A DNA stretch of 64,000 nucleotides, taken from positions 55,624 through 119,623 of the forward strand of contig JAILRA010000029.1 of NCBI GenBank assembly GCA_024698715.1. Direction: 5' to 3'. A program made the translations under genes and the position numbers. The notes beneath the pieces were generated by a model. It did not search any database, was not told where the DNA came from, and saw only the letters and a program-made list of their open reading frames with translations. This document shows positions 51,901 through 60,332 of this stretch, in pieces (positions within the stretch are counted from its first letter, which is position 1; every line of letters starts with the position of its first letter). The DNA is from Lachnospiraceae bacterium. GTDB taxonomy: Bacteria; Bacillota; Clostridia; Lachnospirales; Lachnospiraceae.

Positions 51901-54775
51901 GAAGAGAGACCGGTATAAGAATTATTCAGTCAACTTCTTTAAGAATTTTAAAGAAAGTATTCTTACGGTTGATCTGAATGTTTATACAACAAAATATGCT
52001 GATGCTTCAAAGAAGATATTCGGTAAAGATAAAGCGATCGATGCGGTTTCAAAAGAATTAGGCCAGCATACCAATTTCACGCCCAAGCAGGAACAGCTTG
52101 CGATGATGGCAAATGATATCGATCAGTATAAGAGCAAACTGACAGAATACGAAGAAGCAAAAAATGCCATACCTGAATTCTGGAAAACTTTTGCAACTGA
52201 CAGCGTTACAGTTGAAGAAGTGTCAGGTAAGATTGCCGAATGGGATGAGAAACTGTCATCGTTCGAAGCATATTCTTCGAAGGTAACCACGTTAAAGACT
52301 GCAAATGTTTATGCCAATACGCTTCCTTTGGCAAAAGCATTGCTTGAAGAAAAAGAGAACTTTAAACAGAAAGAAGAAGCTTTGACTGAGCTTCTTGTGA
52401 TGAATGCGCCCGAAAGAGCGGATGATCTTCTTCAGGGAAAGAAGGATCTTGTAGAACTTATAGAATCCAACGGAAGTGAACTTCGTGACTGGATCACATT
52501 CCAGGGCTGCAGAAAAGAATGTATTGATGCAAACCTTTCCGAAGTATGCGATCTGTATGTTAAAGGCCTTGAACATGAACTTGTCGTACCCGTTTATCTT
52601 AAATCCATTTATAAAGCTTTGCTTTGGATGGTTCTTGAAGATAAGCCTGTTCTTAATAAATTTAACGGCAATATGTTCAATGAAAAAATACGTGAATACG
52701 CAAGACTTGAAGATGAACTCATAGAACTGACCAAGAAGGAAATGATCTATAAACTCTCTCATAACATTCCTACCGGTTATGAAAGTTCAACAATGGGTTC
52801 CGAACTAAAACTTTTGAACAAGGCTATTACAAGCGGTGGAAGAGGAATGAGTATTAGAGAACTCTTCGATAAGGTTCCTCATGTTATCAGAAAGATGTGT
52901 CCTTGTTTCTTAATGAGTCCCTTGTCCGTTGCTCAGTTTATCTCTGCGGACAGCGATCTTTTTGATGTTGTGATCTTTGACGAAGCATCGCAGATCAGAA
53001 CATGTGAAGCCGTAGGAACATTAAGCCGAGGTAAGAACGCCATCATAGTAGGCGACCCCAATCAGATGCCTCCTACAAGTTTCTTTATGAGTGACACGTA
53101 TGATGAAGAGAATGTGGAAATAGAGGATCTCGACAGTATCCTTGATGACTGCTTAACGCTCGGAATGCCCGAAACTCATCTTCAGTGGCATTACAGAAGC
53201 CGTCATGAAAGTCTCATAGCATTCAGCAACCAGCAATACTACGAGAACAATATGCTAACATTCCCTTCGGTAAGTGACAGGGAAAGAAGAGTAAAACTTT
53301 GTACGGTAAACGGTGTATTCAAGACCGGAAAAGAACGTACAAATGACGAAGAAGCAAAGGCTATTGTCAATGAGGTATTAAGAAGATATAACAGCGAAAA
53401 CTTAAGAAAGTATTCCATAGGAATCGTCACTTTTAATGAGCCTCAAAGAAAACTTATCGAAACGCTTCTTAACGAGGAATCCAAAAAAGATACCGAACTG
53501 GATAAATGGATTAACGATTCTGAAGAACCCCTGATCGTTCGAAATCTGGAAAATGTTCAGGGCGATGAAAGAGATATTATCTTATTCTCCGTAACATATG
53601 GTCTGGATGACGAAAGACGCTGGAGACAGGATTTCGGTCCTTTAAACAGAGAAGGCGGATGGAGACGTCTTAATGTTGCGGTTTCCCGCGCAAAATACGA
53701 AATGATCGTATTTTCATCCATTACACCTGACATGATCTCGGAAACAAGTTCAAGAGGTGTTCAGGGTATTAAGGAATTCCTTATTTATGCAGGACAAGGC
53801 AGACTTGTCGGTTCCGTATCGGATGATGATTCCAAACCCAAAGGAATCGTTAAAGAAATTTGTGATGTACTAGAAAAAGAAGGATATTCTGTACAGAGAA
53901 ATATCGGTCATTCCAATTTTAAGATTGATATAGCGGTTGTTAATCCTTTCAACGAAAACGAATACCTTCTTGGAATCATGCTTGATGCCGATACATACAA
54001 AGCATCCCTTAACAATGCTAAAGACAGAGAAATCTCTCAGATGGCTATATTAAAAGGTCTTGGATGGTCGCTGCATCGTATGTGGACCATGGACTGGTGG
54101 GATAATAAGGAACAGGAGATCAAGAATCTTTTGGCATTACTGGAAACCAGAAAAGCTGAGGTTCAGAAAGCCATAGATGATACAAAAGATTTCGATTATT
54201 GTCCTCCTTCGGAAGATATTGACTCCATTAATACATCCAAGAGAGAACGTAAGGCGACCGACGACAAGGAAAAGAAGAAACGTTGGATGCTTGTTACCGG
54301 TATGGAATCAACGAACCGATTTATCAAGAAAACTCCGATGGCGTTAGTGATCGAAAACAGGATACTTGAAGCGCCTGCAGGAGATTTCTTCCCCGTTCTT
54401 GACGGAAAGCCTATAGAAGTCGTATCAATGGCTTACGACAGATTTCTTGTATACGATGTGATCTCTGACAAAAACGAGAAATACTTATTCCTTATTGATG
54501 ATAAGACATTCGGTAAATATGTTGAAAAATATTTTGAAGAGGATGTTCCTTTGGATACTGCTCAAATATTCAACAAGATTTATCCGGAAATCGCTGAATC
54601 AGAGTTTGAAAAAGCCTTCAGAAACAGTATTAACAAAGATACCGACAAGAAGATATTTAAAGCCATAAGAAATTCTTTGGAAAGAGTCAAATATGTGCCT
54701 GAAGAATCAAACACTGATGAGGAGCAATCAGAAGAAATCAAAGAAAAAACAAGCGGACAGATGAGTTTGTTTTAA
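48995..54775 (+). CDS. Giant transglutaminase-DUF4011-SF1 helicase-Vsr-like nuclease protein
   Basis: The 1926-residue protein has several parts in order. A beta-sandwich-like N-terminus (about 15-150) comes first. A transglutaminase/papain-fold domain follows, with Cys in MGNCMDMSLLYVA (residue 250) and His in KGHIFAGLW (residue 276). DUF4011 begins near 407 (QWEHKLLDLGARNPLIN). An SF1 helicase has Walker A HGPPGAGKSQT (about 706-716), DEXX box FDEASQIRT (about 1328), GDPNQMPPT, and the C-terminal NVQGDERDIILFS and LNVAVSRAK (about 1560). A Vsr/MTES_1575-like nuclease domain (about 1620-1720) has FKIDIAV and LLGIMLDAD, where the usual Glu of GIECDG is Met. The final residues are QMSLF, matching the QL(S/D)LF sliding-clamp motif. 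The ATG at 48995 lies eight bases after AGGAGG; an ATG at 48989 is too close. An FtsK-type gene follows 11 bases later. Confidence 0.9.
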   Translation: MSELSFTTEENKEEYEKKNVTYSFNWQFTPSVHEELEVKAEVSPVFAFALYQNGTPLVESVTITNNSDNEYKNLVVRVYSDYYFFDMNPVNIGTLKPHDSALIDGLSFQIHGNSLKKLSEKITCNVFVCLTYGQEEWARYGSEIDVLAINQWPGVDYDNVLLASFVMPNNKSITNLLYYSSEYLEKNTGRGSLDAYQSGDPNRVLEMATAAYAMIQKKNIKYATAPSGFVHDGQKIRFVDEIFEYHMGNCMDMSLLYVATLEQMGLNPLLILTKGHIFAGLWLVDDIFPDSFTLDPGKVDKQIELGKMIVVECTSMCSHTEPISFDDAMKSAKLALSDNNDVEGILDIRRARRGNIKSIPLEKRDIIPHEFDHKELSDDEITGLSDAEKTVYSFDDFKKEKITKQTQWEHKLLDLGARNPLINISKSAIPLLAGGLGELEDAFSENREYKICSIPEEWTIRGVDAINVPETRNQLGEYVELIREEVKSRRLHTTIKEDKLDKEITRVYRATKDSMAESGANTLYLVLGELRWTEGKTANSKFYYAPIVLIPIEIIRKSANEGYVIKGTDEETQINVTLIEFLKQKFELDLSGLAQDIPKDERGVDIDKIFDYFTHAVSNKTNWMVLKNAYIGNFSFSQFVMWNDIHNHPEMLRRSKVVEALLDGEVEWNTYIPSLEQKDIPYLPVSVDDSQLRAVNMAVNDVSFVLHGPPGAGKSQTITAMIANALTRGKTVLFVAEKPAALEVVENRLKQIGIDDFCVRIHSNKIKKSEVLEQFKRVRENYRVLGMKTDYDDKMAEIIALREELNEYGITLHKKRKFGLSVRELIDEYETLPDTKEKLHFEKDYVENVTYKDIEKASSLLEHLVAAGKILGHPSQSVFKEVGHTDYSMLLREKIEDSAYTYKKEIEQLENAASAFANTACESMPKNKLEWLSLYGLADAIVKSSELPDYILKPNILEESERILMRFIEKRDRYKNYSVNFFKNFKESILTVDLNVYTTKYADASKKIFGKDKAIDAVSKELGQHTNFTPKQEQLAMMANDIDQYKSKLTEYEEAKNAIPEFWKTFATDSVTVEEVSGKIAEWDEKLSSFEAYSSKVTTLKTANVYANTLPLAKALLEEKENFKQKEEALTELLVMNAPERADDLLQGKKDLVELIESNGSELRDWITFQGCRKECIDANLSEVCDLYVKGLEHELVVPVYLKSIYKALLWMVLEDKPVLNKFNGNMFNEKIREYARLEDELIELTKKEMIYKLSHNIPTGYESSTMGSELKLLNKAITSGGRGMSIRELFDKVPHVIRKMCPCFLMSPLSVAQFISADSDLFDVVIFDEASQIRTCEAVGTLSRGKNAIIVGDPNQMPPTSFFMSDTYDEENVEIEDLDSILDDCLTLGMPETHLQWHYRSRHESLIAFSNQQYYENNMLTFPSVSDRERRVKLCTVNGVFKTGKERTNDEEAKAIVNEVLRRYNSENLRKYSIGIVTFNEPQRKLIETLLNEESKKDTELDKWINDSEEPLIVRNLENVQGDERDIILFSVTYGLDDERRWRQDFGPLNREGGWRRLNVAVSRAKYEMIVFSSITPDMISETSSRGVQGIKEFLIYAGQGRLVGSVSDDDSKPKGIVKEICDVLEKEGYSVQRNIGHSNFKIDIAVVNPFNENEYLLGIMLDADTYKASLNNAKDREISQMAILKGLGWSLHRMWTMDWWDNKEQEIKNLLALLETRKAEVQKAIDDTKDFDYCPPSEDIDSINTSKRERKATDDKEKKKRWMLVTGMESTNRFIKKTPMALVIENRILEAPAGDFFPVLDGKPIEVVSMAYDRFLVYDVISDKNEKYLFLIDDKTFGKYVEKYFEEDVPLDTAQIFNKIYPEIAESEFEKAFRNSINKDTDKKIFKAIRNSLERVKYVPEESNTDEEQSEEIKEKTSGQMSLF

Positions 54776-54786
54776 AGGGGGAGTAT

Positions 54787-55911
54787 ATGGGTTACAATAA
54801 ACCGCCAATCACATTACTTAATTATCATAACGGAAAAAGCAGATGCGAAGATCCTGTTTACGCCGAGGATTTAGCAAGAAAAGTTTCCTCAACGCTGATG
54901 ACATTTAAGGTTGAAGGGACCGTGACGAATATCAGAATGAGTCCTTTTTCCGTAAGTCTTGATATAGTGCCTGATTTTGGTGTGAGTATTAAGTCTTTTA
55001 AAAGTTTAAGACAGGATCTGGAAGTTCAATTGGGATTACCGATTGAGATTGTCAGTATCGGTGAAGAACAGTTTACCATTTGCATTGCCGTCAAAACCTG
55101 GGATCGTTCCATGGTAGGACTAAGAGAAGCAATGGAGAGCGATGAATTCAAAAACTGTGATGCTGTTATCCCTATTGCAACAGGTATGGATGTACTTGGA
55201 AAGGCATTTGTATTCGATCTTGCTTCAACGCCTCATCTTTTGGTTGCAGGATGTACCGGCTCGGGAAAGAGTGTTTTCTTAAATGATCTGATCTTAAGCG
55301 TTTTATATACGAAGACGCCGGAGGAAGTAAAGCTTATTCTTTTTGATCCAAAAAAAGTTGAGTTTGGACCATATAAAGACATACCTCATTTGCTTTTTGA
55401 TCCGATTTCGGAAACCAAGGATGCACACTGGGCATTTCAATGGACTGAAGATGAGATGCTAAAACGTTATCAGAAGTTTTCGGAAATAGGTGTAAAGGAT
55501 ATAGACGGATATAACGAGAAGGCAGGTGAGAAACTTCCGAGAATAATCGTTATCATAGATGAATATATGGAGATGATGTTTGAGTCTCCGAAGGAAATGG
55601 AAGAGATCATAACAAGACTTGCAAGACTTGCCAGAGCAGCGGGAATTCATTTGGTTTTATCGACACAAAGAGCGACTACAAATGTTATAACAGGTTCTAT
55701 AAAGGCAAACATTCCCTGCAGAGCATCATTCACGATGGTTGATGCAAGAGAGACAAAGACTATTGCGGAAAGAACAGGCGGAGGAAAACTGCTTGGTGAA
55801 GGGGATATGCTTTTCTCAGCGTCAGACGCATCGGGCTCTTCACATATCCAGACAGCATATGTCACATACAAAGAAATAGACGATGTTATAGATTTTGTCA
55901 GAGGACAATGA
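54787..55911 (+). CDS. Soluble FtsK/SpoIIIE-type DNA translocase
   Basis: The 374-residue protein lacks membrane helices and the DNA-orienting gamma domain of chromosomal FtsK. About residues 30-125 resemble the FtsK alpha domain (VTNIRMSPFSVSLDIVPDFG, then SLRQDLEVQLGLPI). The motor has Walker A AGCTGSGKSVFLND (about 153-166), the conserved LILFDPKKVEFGPY, Walker B IIVIIDEYMEMM (about 251-262) and LVLSTQRATTNVITGSIKANI. Typical hexameric DNA pumping is expected. GGGGGAG precedes the ATG, 11 bases after the giant helicase-nuclease gene. The two are probably one transcript and one functional unit (inference). A chromosome-segregation role is unlikely without a membrane anchor. Confidence 0.9.
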   Translation: MGYNKPPITLLNYHNGKSRCEDPVYAEDLARKVSSTLMTFKVEGTVTNIRMSPFSVSLDIVPDFGVSIKSFKSLRQDLEVQLGLPIEIVSIGEEQFTICIAVKTWDRSMVGLREAMESDEFKNCDAVIPIATGMDVLGKAFVFDLASTPHLLVAGCTGSGKSVFLNDLILSVLYTKTPEEVKLILFDPKKVEFGPYKDIPHLLFDPISETKDAHWAFQWTEDEMLKRYQKFSEIGVKDIDGYNEKAGEKLPRIIVIIDEYMEMMFESPKEMEEIITRLARLARAAGIHLVLSTQRATTNVITGSIKANIPCRASFTMVDARETKTIAERTGGGKLLGEGDMLFSASDASGSSHIQTAYVTYKEIDDVIDFVRGQ

Positions 55912-55949
55912 TAAACAGGTTAGATTTTTTAAACACTGGGAGGTATATC

Positions 55950-58199
55950 ATGAGCAAAAGAGGAATTAAGGCATTCAGATTGATGGCGGTATCAATGGCA
56001 GCAGCTATGGTATTGAACAATTCCGGAATGACGGTATTGGCAGCAGGTTTGGATGAGATAATTGACGAAACTGTAGACGAAGAATTTACAGAAGACATTG
56101 ATGAGGATACTGTGTATCCTGAAGACAATGAAGAAGTCGATGAAGAGGATTCAGAAGACGATATCGATAATGAAGAAACAGAAGACGGAGAAGAAATCGA
56201 AAATCCGGATGAAATAGAAGAGGATGTTTTGGAGGCCGGAGGTACTTTAAATCTTACGGCGGATAAAACATATACAAACAATCAGCTTAAAGGTTATGAT
56301 ACTATAAATCTTAACGGTCATAAACTTACCGTATCAGATAATTTCACTACGAAAGCCGTAATAGAAACCGGTAAAAAAGGAGAATTGGTTGTAAACGGTA
56401 ATATGACCGCAAGCGGTCCCGTTGATTGTAAAAACGGAAAACTTACTGTTAAAGGAAGCTATACTCAGACGGCGCAGGCTCTGGCTGCGGTATACGATAA
56501 CGAAACCGGATCAACTACGGTAAACATTTCCAAGGATATGATCTTTAAGAATGAAGGATATGTTTATTTTAACGATGAAAATACCAAAGTTACGGTCGGA
56601 GGCAATTTTGTACAGAATTCCAAAGAGATAATTATAGCCATGGAATCCGTGTGGACCGTAAAAGGGAATTTTACCCAGGGATCCGGAACGGGAGATATTC
56701 TTTTTAGAAACCTTATTCTTGCCGGAACATCGGAACAGACACTTACATTTCAGAAAAACAGTTCCATTGGCTCCCTGACAGTTAAGAACAGTAATGTTAC
56801 ACTTACAACTCCTTACCTAAACGAAGTAAATCTGAAGACTGATTTTGCTCCTAAAGGAAATGTTACGCTGATAGTGCGTGGTCTGTATCTTAACGGACAT
56901 AAATTTACCGCACCTAAAGGGATAGAAGTACCTTCAGGTGGCAGTGGAATAAATCTCGGAGAAAACGGAACACTTATCGTAAACGGAGATATGACTGCCG
57001 GCTCGGATGTTCTCGTCCCCGGCGGAACGTTGACGGTTAAAGGTAATTACACACAGACAGGCGGCGCACTGGCTACGTTTCAGGAAAAAGAATCCAACGC
57101 AATAATAAATGTTTCTAAAAATATGGTTATTAAAGACAACGGAAGCCTGGATGGCAGCGGTATGGATAAAGTTACCGTTAACGGAGATTTTGTATACAGT
57201 TCGGGTGCGACTTCAAGATGTCAATATTCCGTGTGGACAGTGAAAGGCAATTTCACACAGGAAGACGGAGCAGCGGGTCTTACACTTGAAAATACGATTA
57301 AAATGCCTACAAAGGGTTCTTCCGTTTATTTAAGAAACGGTAAGATTGATACACTTGTTCTTTCATACGGAAAGAAAAATTATACGATAAAGCCTGACAC
57401 CTGCTACAAAAAACTGATCGCTACATGCACTCTTTCGTTTGATGCTAACGGTGGAAGCGTAAATACCAAAAACAAAAAAGTAACCACGGAACAGAAATAC
57501 GGTGATCTTCCTGTACCTACCAAAGCAGGTTCTGTTTTTGACGGATGGTATACCAAGAAAACGGGCGGTGATCAGATTTTACCTGATAAGGCAGTTACCG
57601 CGGTGGATGATTTTACCGTATATGCACATTGGAAAAGCCCGCAGATGAATTTTGATGATGTTCATGAGTCCGACTGGTTTTACAAAGCAGTTAAATATGT
57701 ATATGTAAACGGAATCATGGCAGGAGTAAACGGAGGCAAATCCTTCAATCCCGGAGGAAAACTGACAAGAGAACAGTTCACTCAGGTTCTTTACGCATAT
57801 GAAGGAAAGCCTGCGGTTTCACAGACAGAAGGATTCACCGATGTCGATCCCGAAGCATGGTATGCCAAATCGGTTTACTGGGCAAAAGAAAAAGGAATTG
57901 CAGGAGGAAAGCCTAACGGTACATTTGGTGTCGGAGAAAATATTTCAAGGCAGGATCTTGCCGTAATGCTTTATACATATGCCAAGTTTAAAAAGTTCAA
58001 TATGACTACGGATTATGATGCTTTGGAAAAGTTTACCGATAAAGCCAAGATTGCGAACTACGCAAAAGAAGCGATGAAATGGGCTGTAACTCAGGGAATC
58101 ATATCCGGAAAAGGCGGCGGTAAAGTCGATCCTACCGGTACTGCGACCAGAGCGGAATGTGCTCAAATGATCATGAATCTTATAGAAAAGAACAAATAA
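55950..58199 (+). CDS. Large SLH surface protein with beta-solenoid-like and InlB-type repeats
   Basis: The 749-residue protein has a signal peptide (about 1-33, ending VLAAG), then a very acidic Asp/Glu linker (about 35-100). A large middle part (about 100-495) consists of short repeated turns such as LNGHKLTVSDNF, GELVVNGNMTASG and GKLTVKGSYTQT, which reappear as LNGHKFTAP, GTLIVNGDMTAG and GTLTVKGNYTQT. This suggests a duplicated beta-solenoid. One InlB/Listeria-Bacteroides repeat (about 497-570; FDANGGSV, FDGWYTKKTGG) follows. Three SLH motifs (about 575-745) anchor it to the wall. GGGAGG precedes the ATG at 55950; an in-frame ATG at 55908 would overlap the FtsK gene and spoil the signal peptide. 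It probably acts in adhesion or surface structure. Confidence 0.86.
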   Translation: MSKRGIKAFRLMAVSMAAAMVLNNSGMTVLAAGLDEIIDETVDEEFTEDIDEDTVYPEDNEEVDEEDSEDDIDNEETEDGEEIENPDEIEEDVLEAGGTLNLTADKTYTNNQLKGYDTINLNGHKLTVSDNFTTKAVIETGKKGELVVNGNMTASGPVDCKNGKLTVKGSYTQTAQALAAVYDNETGSTTVNISKDMIFKNEGYVYFNDENTKVTVGGNFVQNSKEIIIAMESVWTVKGNFTQGSGTGDILFRNLILAGTSEQTLTFQKNSSIGSLTVKNSNVTLTTPYLNEVNLKTDFAPKGNVTLIVRGLYLNGHKFTAPKGIEVPSGGSGINLGENGTLIVNGDMTAGSDVLVPGGTLTVKGNYTQTGGALATFQEKESNAIINVSKNMVIKDNGSLDGSGMDKVTVNGDFVYSSGATSRCQYSVWTVKGNFTQEDGAAGLTLENTIKMPTKGSSVYLRNGKIDTLVLSYGKKNYTIKPDTCYKKLIATCTLSFDANGGSVNTKNKKVTTEQKYGDLPVPTKAGSVFDGWYTKKTGGDQILPDKAVTAVDDFTVYAHWKSPQMNFDDVHESDWFYKAVKYVYVNGIMAGVNGGKSFNPGGKLTREQFTQVLYAYEGKPAVSQTEGFTDVDPEAWYAKSVYWAKEKGIAGGKPNGTFGVGENISRQDLAVMLYTYAKFKKFNMTTDYDALEKFTDKAKIANYAKEAMKWAVTQGIISGKGGGKVDPTGTATRAECAQMIMNLIEKNK

Positions 58200-58296
58200 T
58201 TTCGTGTAGAATATTTATCAAAAAATACGTAATAAGGCTTGGAGAACAGTTGGCAAGTTCCTTAAGGTGATGAAATAGTTTATCAAAAAATATATA

Positions 58297-58323
58297 TTGA
58301 CAATTCCACATGTCCTGTAATAA
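58297..58323 (+). promoter_or_regulatory. Putative promoter of the metG T-box transcript
   Basis: TTGACA at 58297-58302 is followed 15 bases later by TAATAA (58318-58323). The spacing is slightly short; shifting the -10 box gives weaker matches. Confidence 0.6.
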
Positions 58324-58329
58324 ACTACA

Positions 58330-58573
58330 GCAAAGCAATGAAGAGAAAGAGTAGGATGTAGGGCGCTTTACAGAGAATCGGTGTATGCTGAGAGCCGATG
58401 AGCAATGGACATCTGAACATGGTCTTGGAGCAGCGTACCGAGGCAGATGCTTAGGCTACGACGAGTGCGCCCGTTAAAGCGCTAGACTATCGATGGATCA
58501 TTTCCCGTCCGTAGTTGATAAGGCTCATATCGTGAGGTATGGGTGAATTAGGGTGGTAACACGAAGCTTATAT
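58330..58573 (+). promoter_or_regulatory. T-box leader of metG
   Basis: The T-box sequence AGGGTGGTAACACG is at 58550-58563, directly before a terminator. A long stem I with AGAGAATCGG and GCCGATGAGC precedes it. The candidate specifier is ATG at 58419-58421 in GAACATGGTC, which fits the methionyl-tRNA synthetase gene downstream. Uncharged tRNA-Met should promote read-through. The specifier assignment is from context and local similarity. Confidence 0.9.
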
Positions 58574-58617
58574 GCTCTCGTCCCTGAAAAATAATTTCAG
58601 AGAGGAGGGCTTTTTTG
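58574..58617 (+). terminator. T-box terminator before metG
   Basis: GCTCTCGTCCCTGAAA pairs with TTTCAGAGAGGAGGGC (some mismatches) and is followed by six T residues. Confidence 0.85.
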
Positions 58618-58675
58618 TTACTAAAAATCATGACATTAGTTACTTGTTATCAAACCTAAAAAGGAGGAAATGAAT

Positions 58676-60316
58676 ATGAACAATAAGATATTAATCGGAG
58701 GCGCATGGCCTTATGCAAACGGATCATTACACATAGGACATATAGCAGGGCTTTTACCCGGGGACGTACTGGCGAGATATCACAGGGCGTGTAAAGATCA
58801 GGTATATTTTGTTTCGGGCAGTGACTGCCACGGCACTCCCGTAGCCATTCGTGCGAAAAGCGAAGGAAAGTCACCCAAAGAGATAAGCGATCGTTACCAT
58901 GAGGAATTTACGGACTGCTTTAAGCGTCTGGGTTTCAGTTATGACTGCTATACAAAAACTTCGGATGAGGCTCATAAGAGTTTTGTACGGGAATTCCACA
59001 GAAAACTATACGAAAGTGAATATGTTTATGAAAAAGAAACACCGCAGGCATACTGTGAATGCTGCAATACGTTTCTTGCAGACCGTTTCGTGACGGGAAT
59101 ATGCCCGAAATGCGGTCAGCCTGCAAGAGGAGATCAGTGTGATCTTTGCGGAACGGTTCTGGATCCCGAAAGCCTTGAAGAACCTGTATGTGCAGTTTGT
59201 AATAATCCGGTTACATTCAGAAAATCAACACATCTTTACATAGCTATTTCAAGACTCGAAAAAGAACTTCGTGCACTTGTAGACAATGGTATAAACTGGC
59301 GTAAAAATGCGATATCGTTTACTAACCGTTATATTGACGAAGGTCTAAGAGACAGAGCACTTACAAGGGATCTCGATTGGGGAATTCCCGTTCCCAAAGA
59401 TGGATACGAAAATAAAACGATCTATATCTGGGCAGAGAATGTTTTGGGATATCTTTCCGCAGCGAAAGTGGTTGCAGATCAAAGAGGTGAAAGCTTTGAA
59501 AAACTCTTCGGTGAAGATGCCAAACACTATTATGTGCACGGAAAGGATAACATACCTTTTCACACAATAATCCTGCCGGCACTGCTTTTGGCACACGGTG
59601 GTGGATTAAGACTTCCCGATCAGATAGTTTCAAGCGAATACCAGACTCTGGAAGGAAGAAAGATCTCCACGAGTCAGAATTATGCCATCTGGGTAAAAGA
59701 TCTTTTGGACAAATATGATGCCGATTCACTAAGATATTATTTTTTGGCTAACGGGCCTGAAAAGAAGGATGCAGATTTTTCATGGACCGAATACGTAAAC
59801 AATCATAACGGAGAACTGCTCGGTGCTTACGGCAATTTCGTGAACAGAAGTCTTGCTTTTATTTCAAAATACTACGACGGAGTTATTCCCGAAGGAAGTT
59901 TATCAAAAGATTGGTCGGAGACTTTAAAGGAACTGTATCTGATAACCGGTGTAAGAATTGAAAAAGGCTGTTTTAAAGATGCATTAGACGGTATATTTGA
60001 GGTTGTCAGGAAAGCCAATAAGTTTTTTGATGAAGAAGAACCGTGGAAAACCAGAACAAGTGACGAGAAAGCATGTAAGAATACTTTGTATCAGTGTGTG
60101 CAGATAATAGCCAATCTTGCCGTTTTGCTTGCTCCTTTCCTGCCGTTTTCTTCCGAAAAGATCTTCAACTGGCTTGACATTAACAGCGAGTGGGAGTATA
60201 AGGAAATATCCTCGGGATACGGCCTTCACGAAATACAGATCCTGTTTGAACGTCTGGATAAGTCGGTGATTGAGAAGGAACGTGAGAATCTGACATTAAT
60301 TTCGGCGGTAAAATAG
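58676..60316 (+). CDS. metG: Methionyl-tRNA synthetase with KISTS signature
   Basis: The 546-residue class I synthetase charges tRNA-Met. The HIGH motif is in NGSLHIGHI (about residues 16-24). Four zinc knuckles (CECC, CPKCG, CDLCG, CAVCN) lie at about 125-175. The second signature reads KISTSQN (about 328-334) in place of KMSKS. It lacks the C-terminal tRNA-binding (EMAP/CsaA-like) domain. This resembles the second MetRS type of some Firmicutes (inference from the KISTS segment). The ATG at 58676 lies eight bases after AAGGAGG; the ATG at 58670 is too close. It is controlled by the T-box. Confidence 0.94.
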   Translation: MNNKILIGGAWPYANGSLHIGHIAGLLPGDVLARYHRACKDQVYFVSGSDCHGTPVAIRAKSEGKSPKEISDRYHEEFTDCFKRLGFSYDCYTKTSDEAHKSFVREFHRKLYESEYVYEKETPQAYCECCNTFLADRFVTGICPKCGQPARGDQCDLCGTVLDPESLEEPVCAVCNNPVTFRKSTHLYIAISRLEKELRALVDNGINWRKNAISFTNRYIDEGLRDRALTRDLDWGIPVPKDGYENKTIYIWAENVLGYLSAAKVVADQRGESFEKLFGEDAKHYYVHGKDNIPFHTIILPALLLAHGGGLRLPDQIVSSEYQTLEGRKISTSQNYAIWVKDLLDKYDADSLRYYFLANGPEKKDADFSWTEYVNNHNGELLGAYGNFVNRSLAFISKYYDGVIPEGSLSKDWSETLKELYLITGVRIEKGCFKDALDGIFEVVRKANKFFDEEEPWKTRTSDEKACKNTLYQCVQIIANLAVLLAPFLPFSSEKIFNWLDINSEWEYKEISSGYGLHEIQILFERLDKSVIEKERENLTLISAVK

Positions 60317-60332
60317 CCGATAAATATTTAGT

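Noticed and set aside
54787..55911. Chromosomal FtsK/SpoIIIE cell-division translocase
   Set aside because: It lacks the membrane helices and the C-terminal gamma domain and is only 374 residues long.
58213..58293. Repeated TTTATCAAAAAATA upstream of the metG T-box
   Set aside because: Two AT-rich 14-base matches 66 bases apart in an AT-rich gap can arise by chance.
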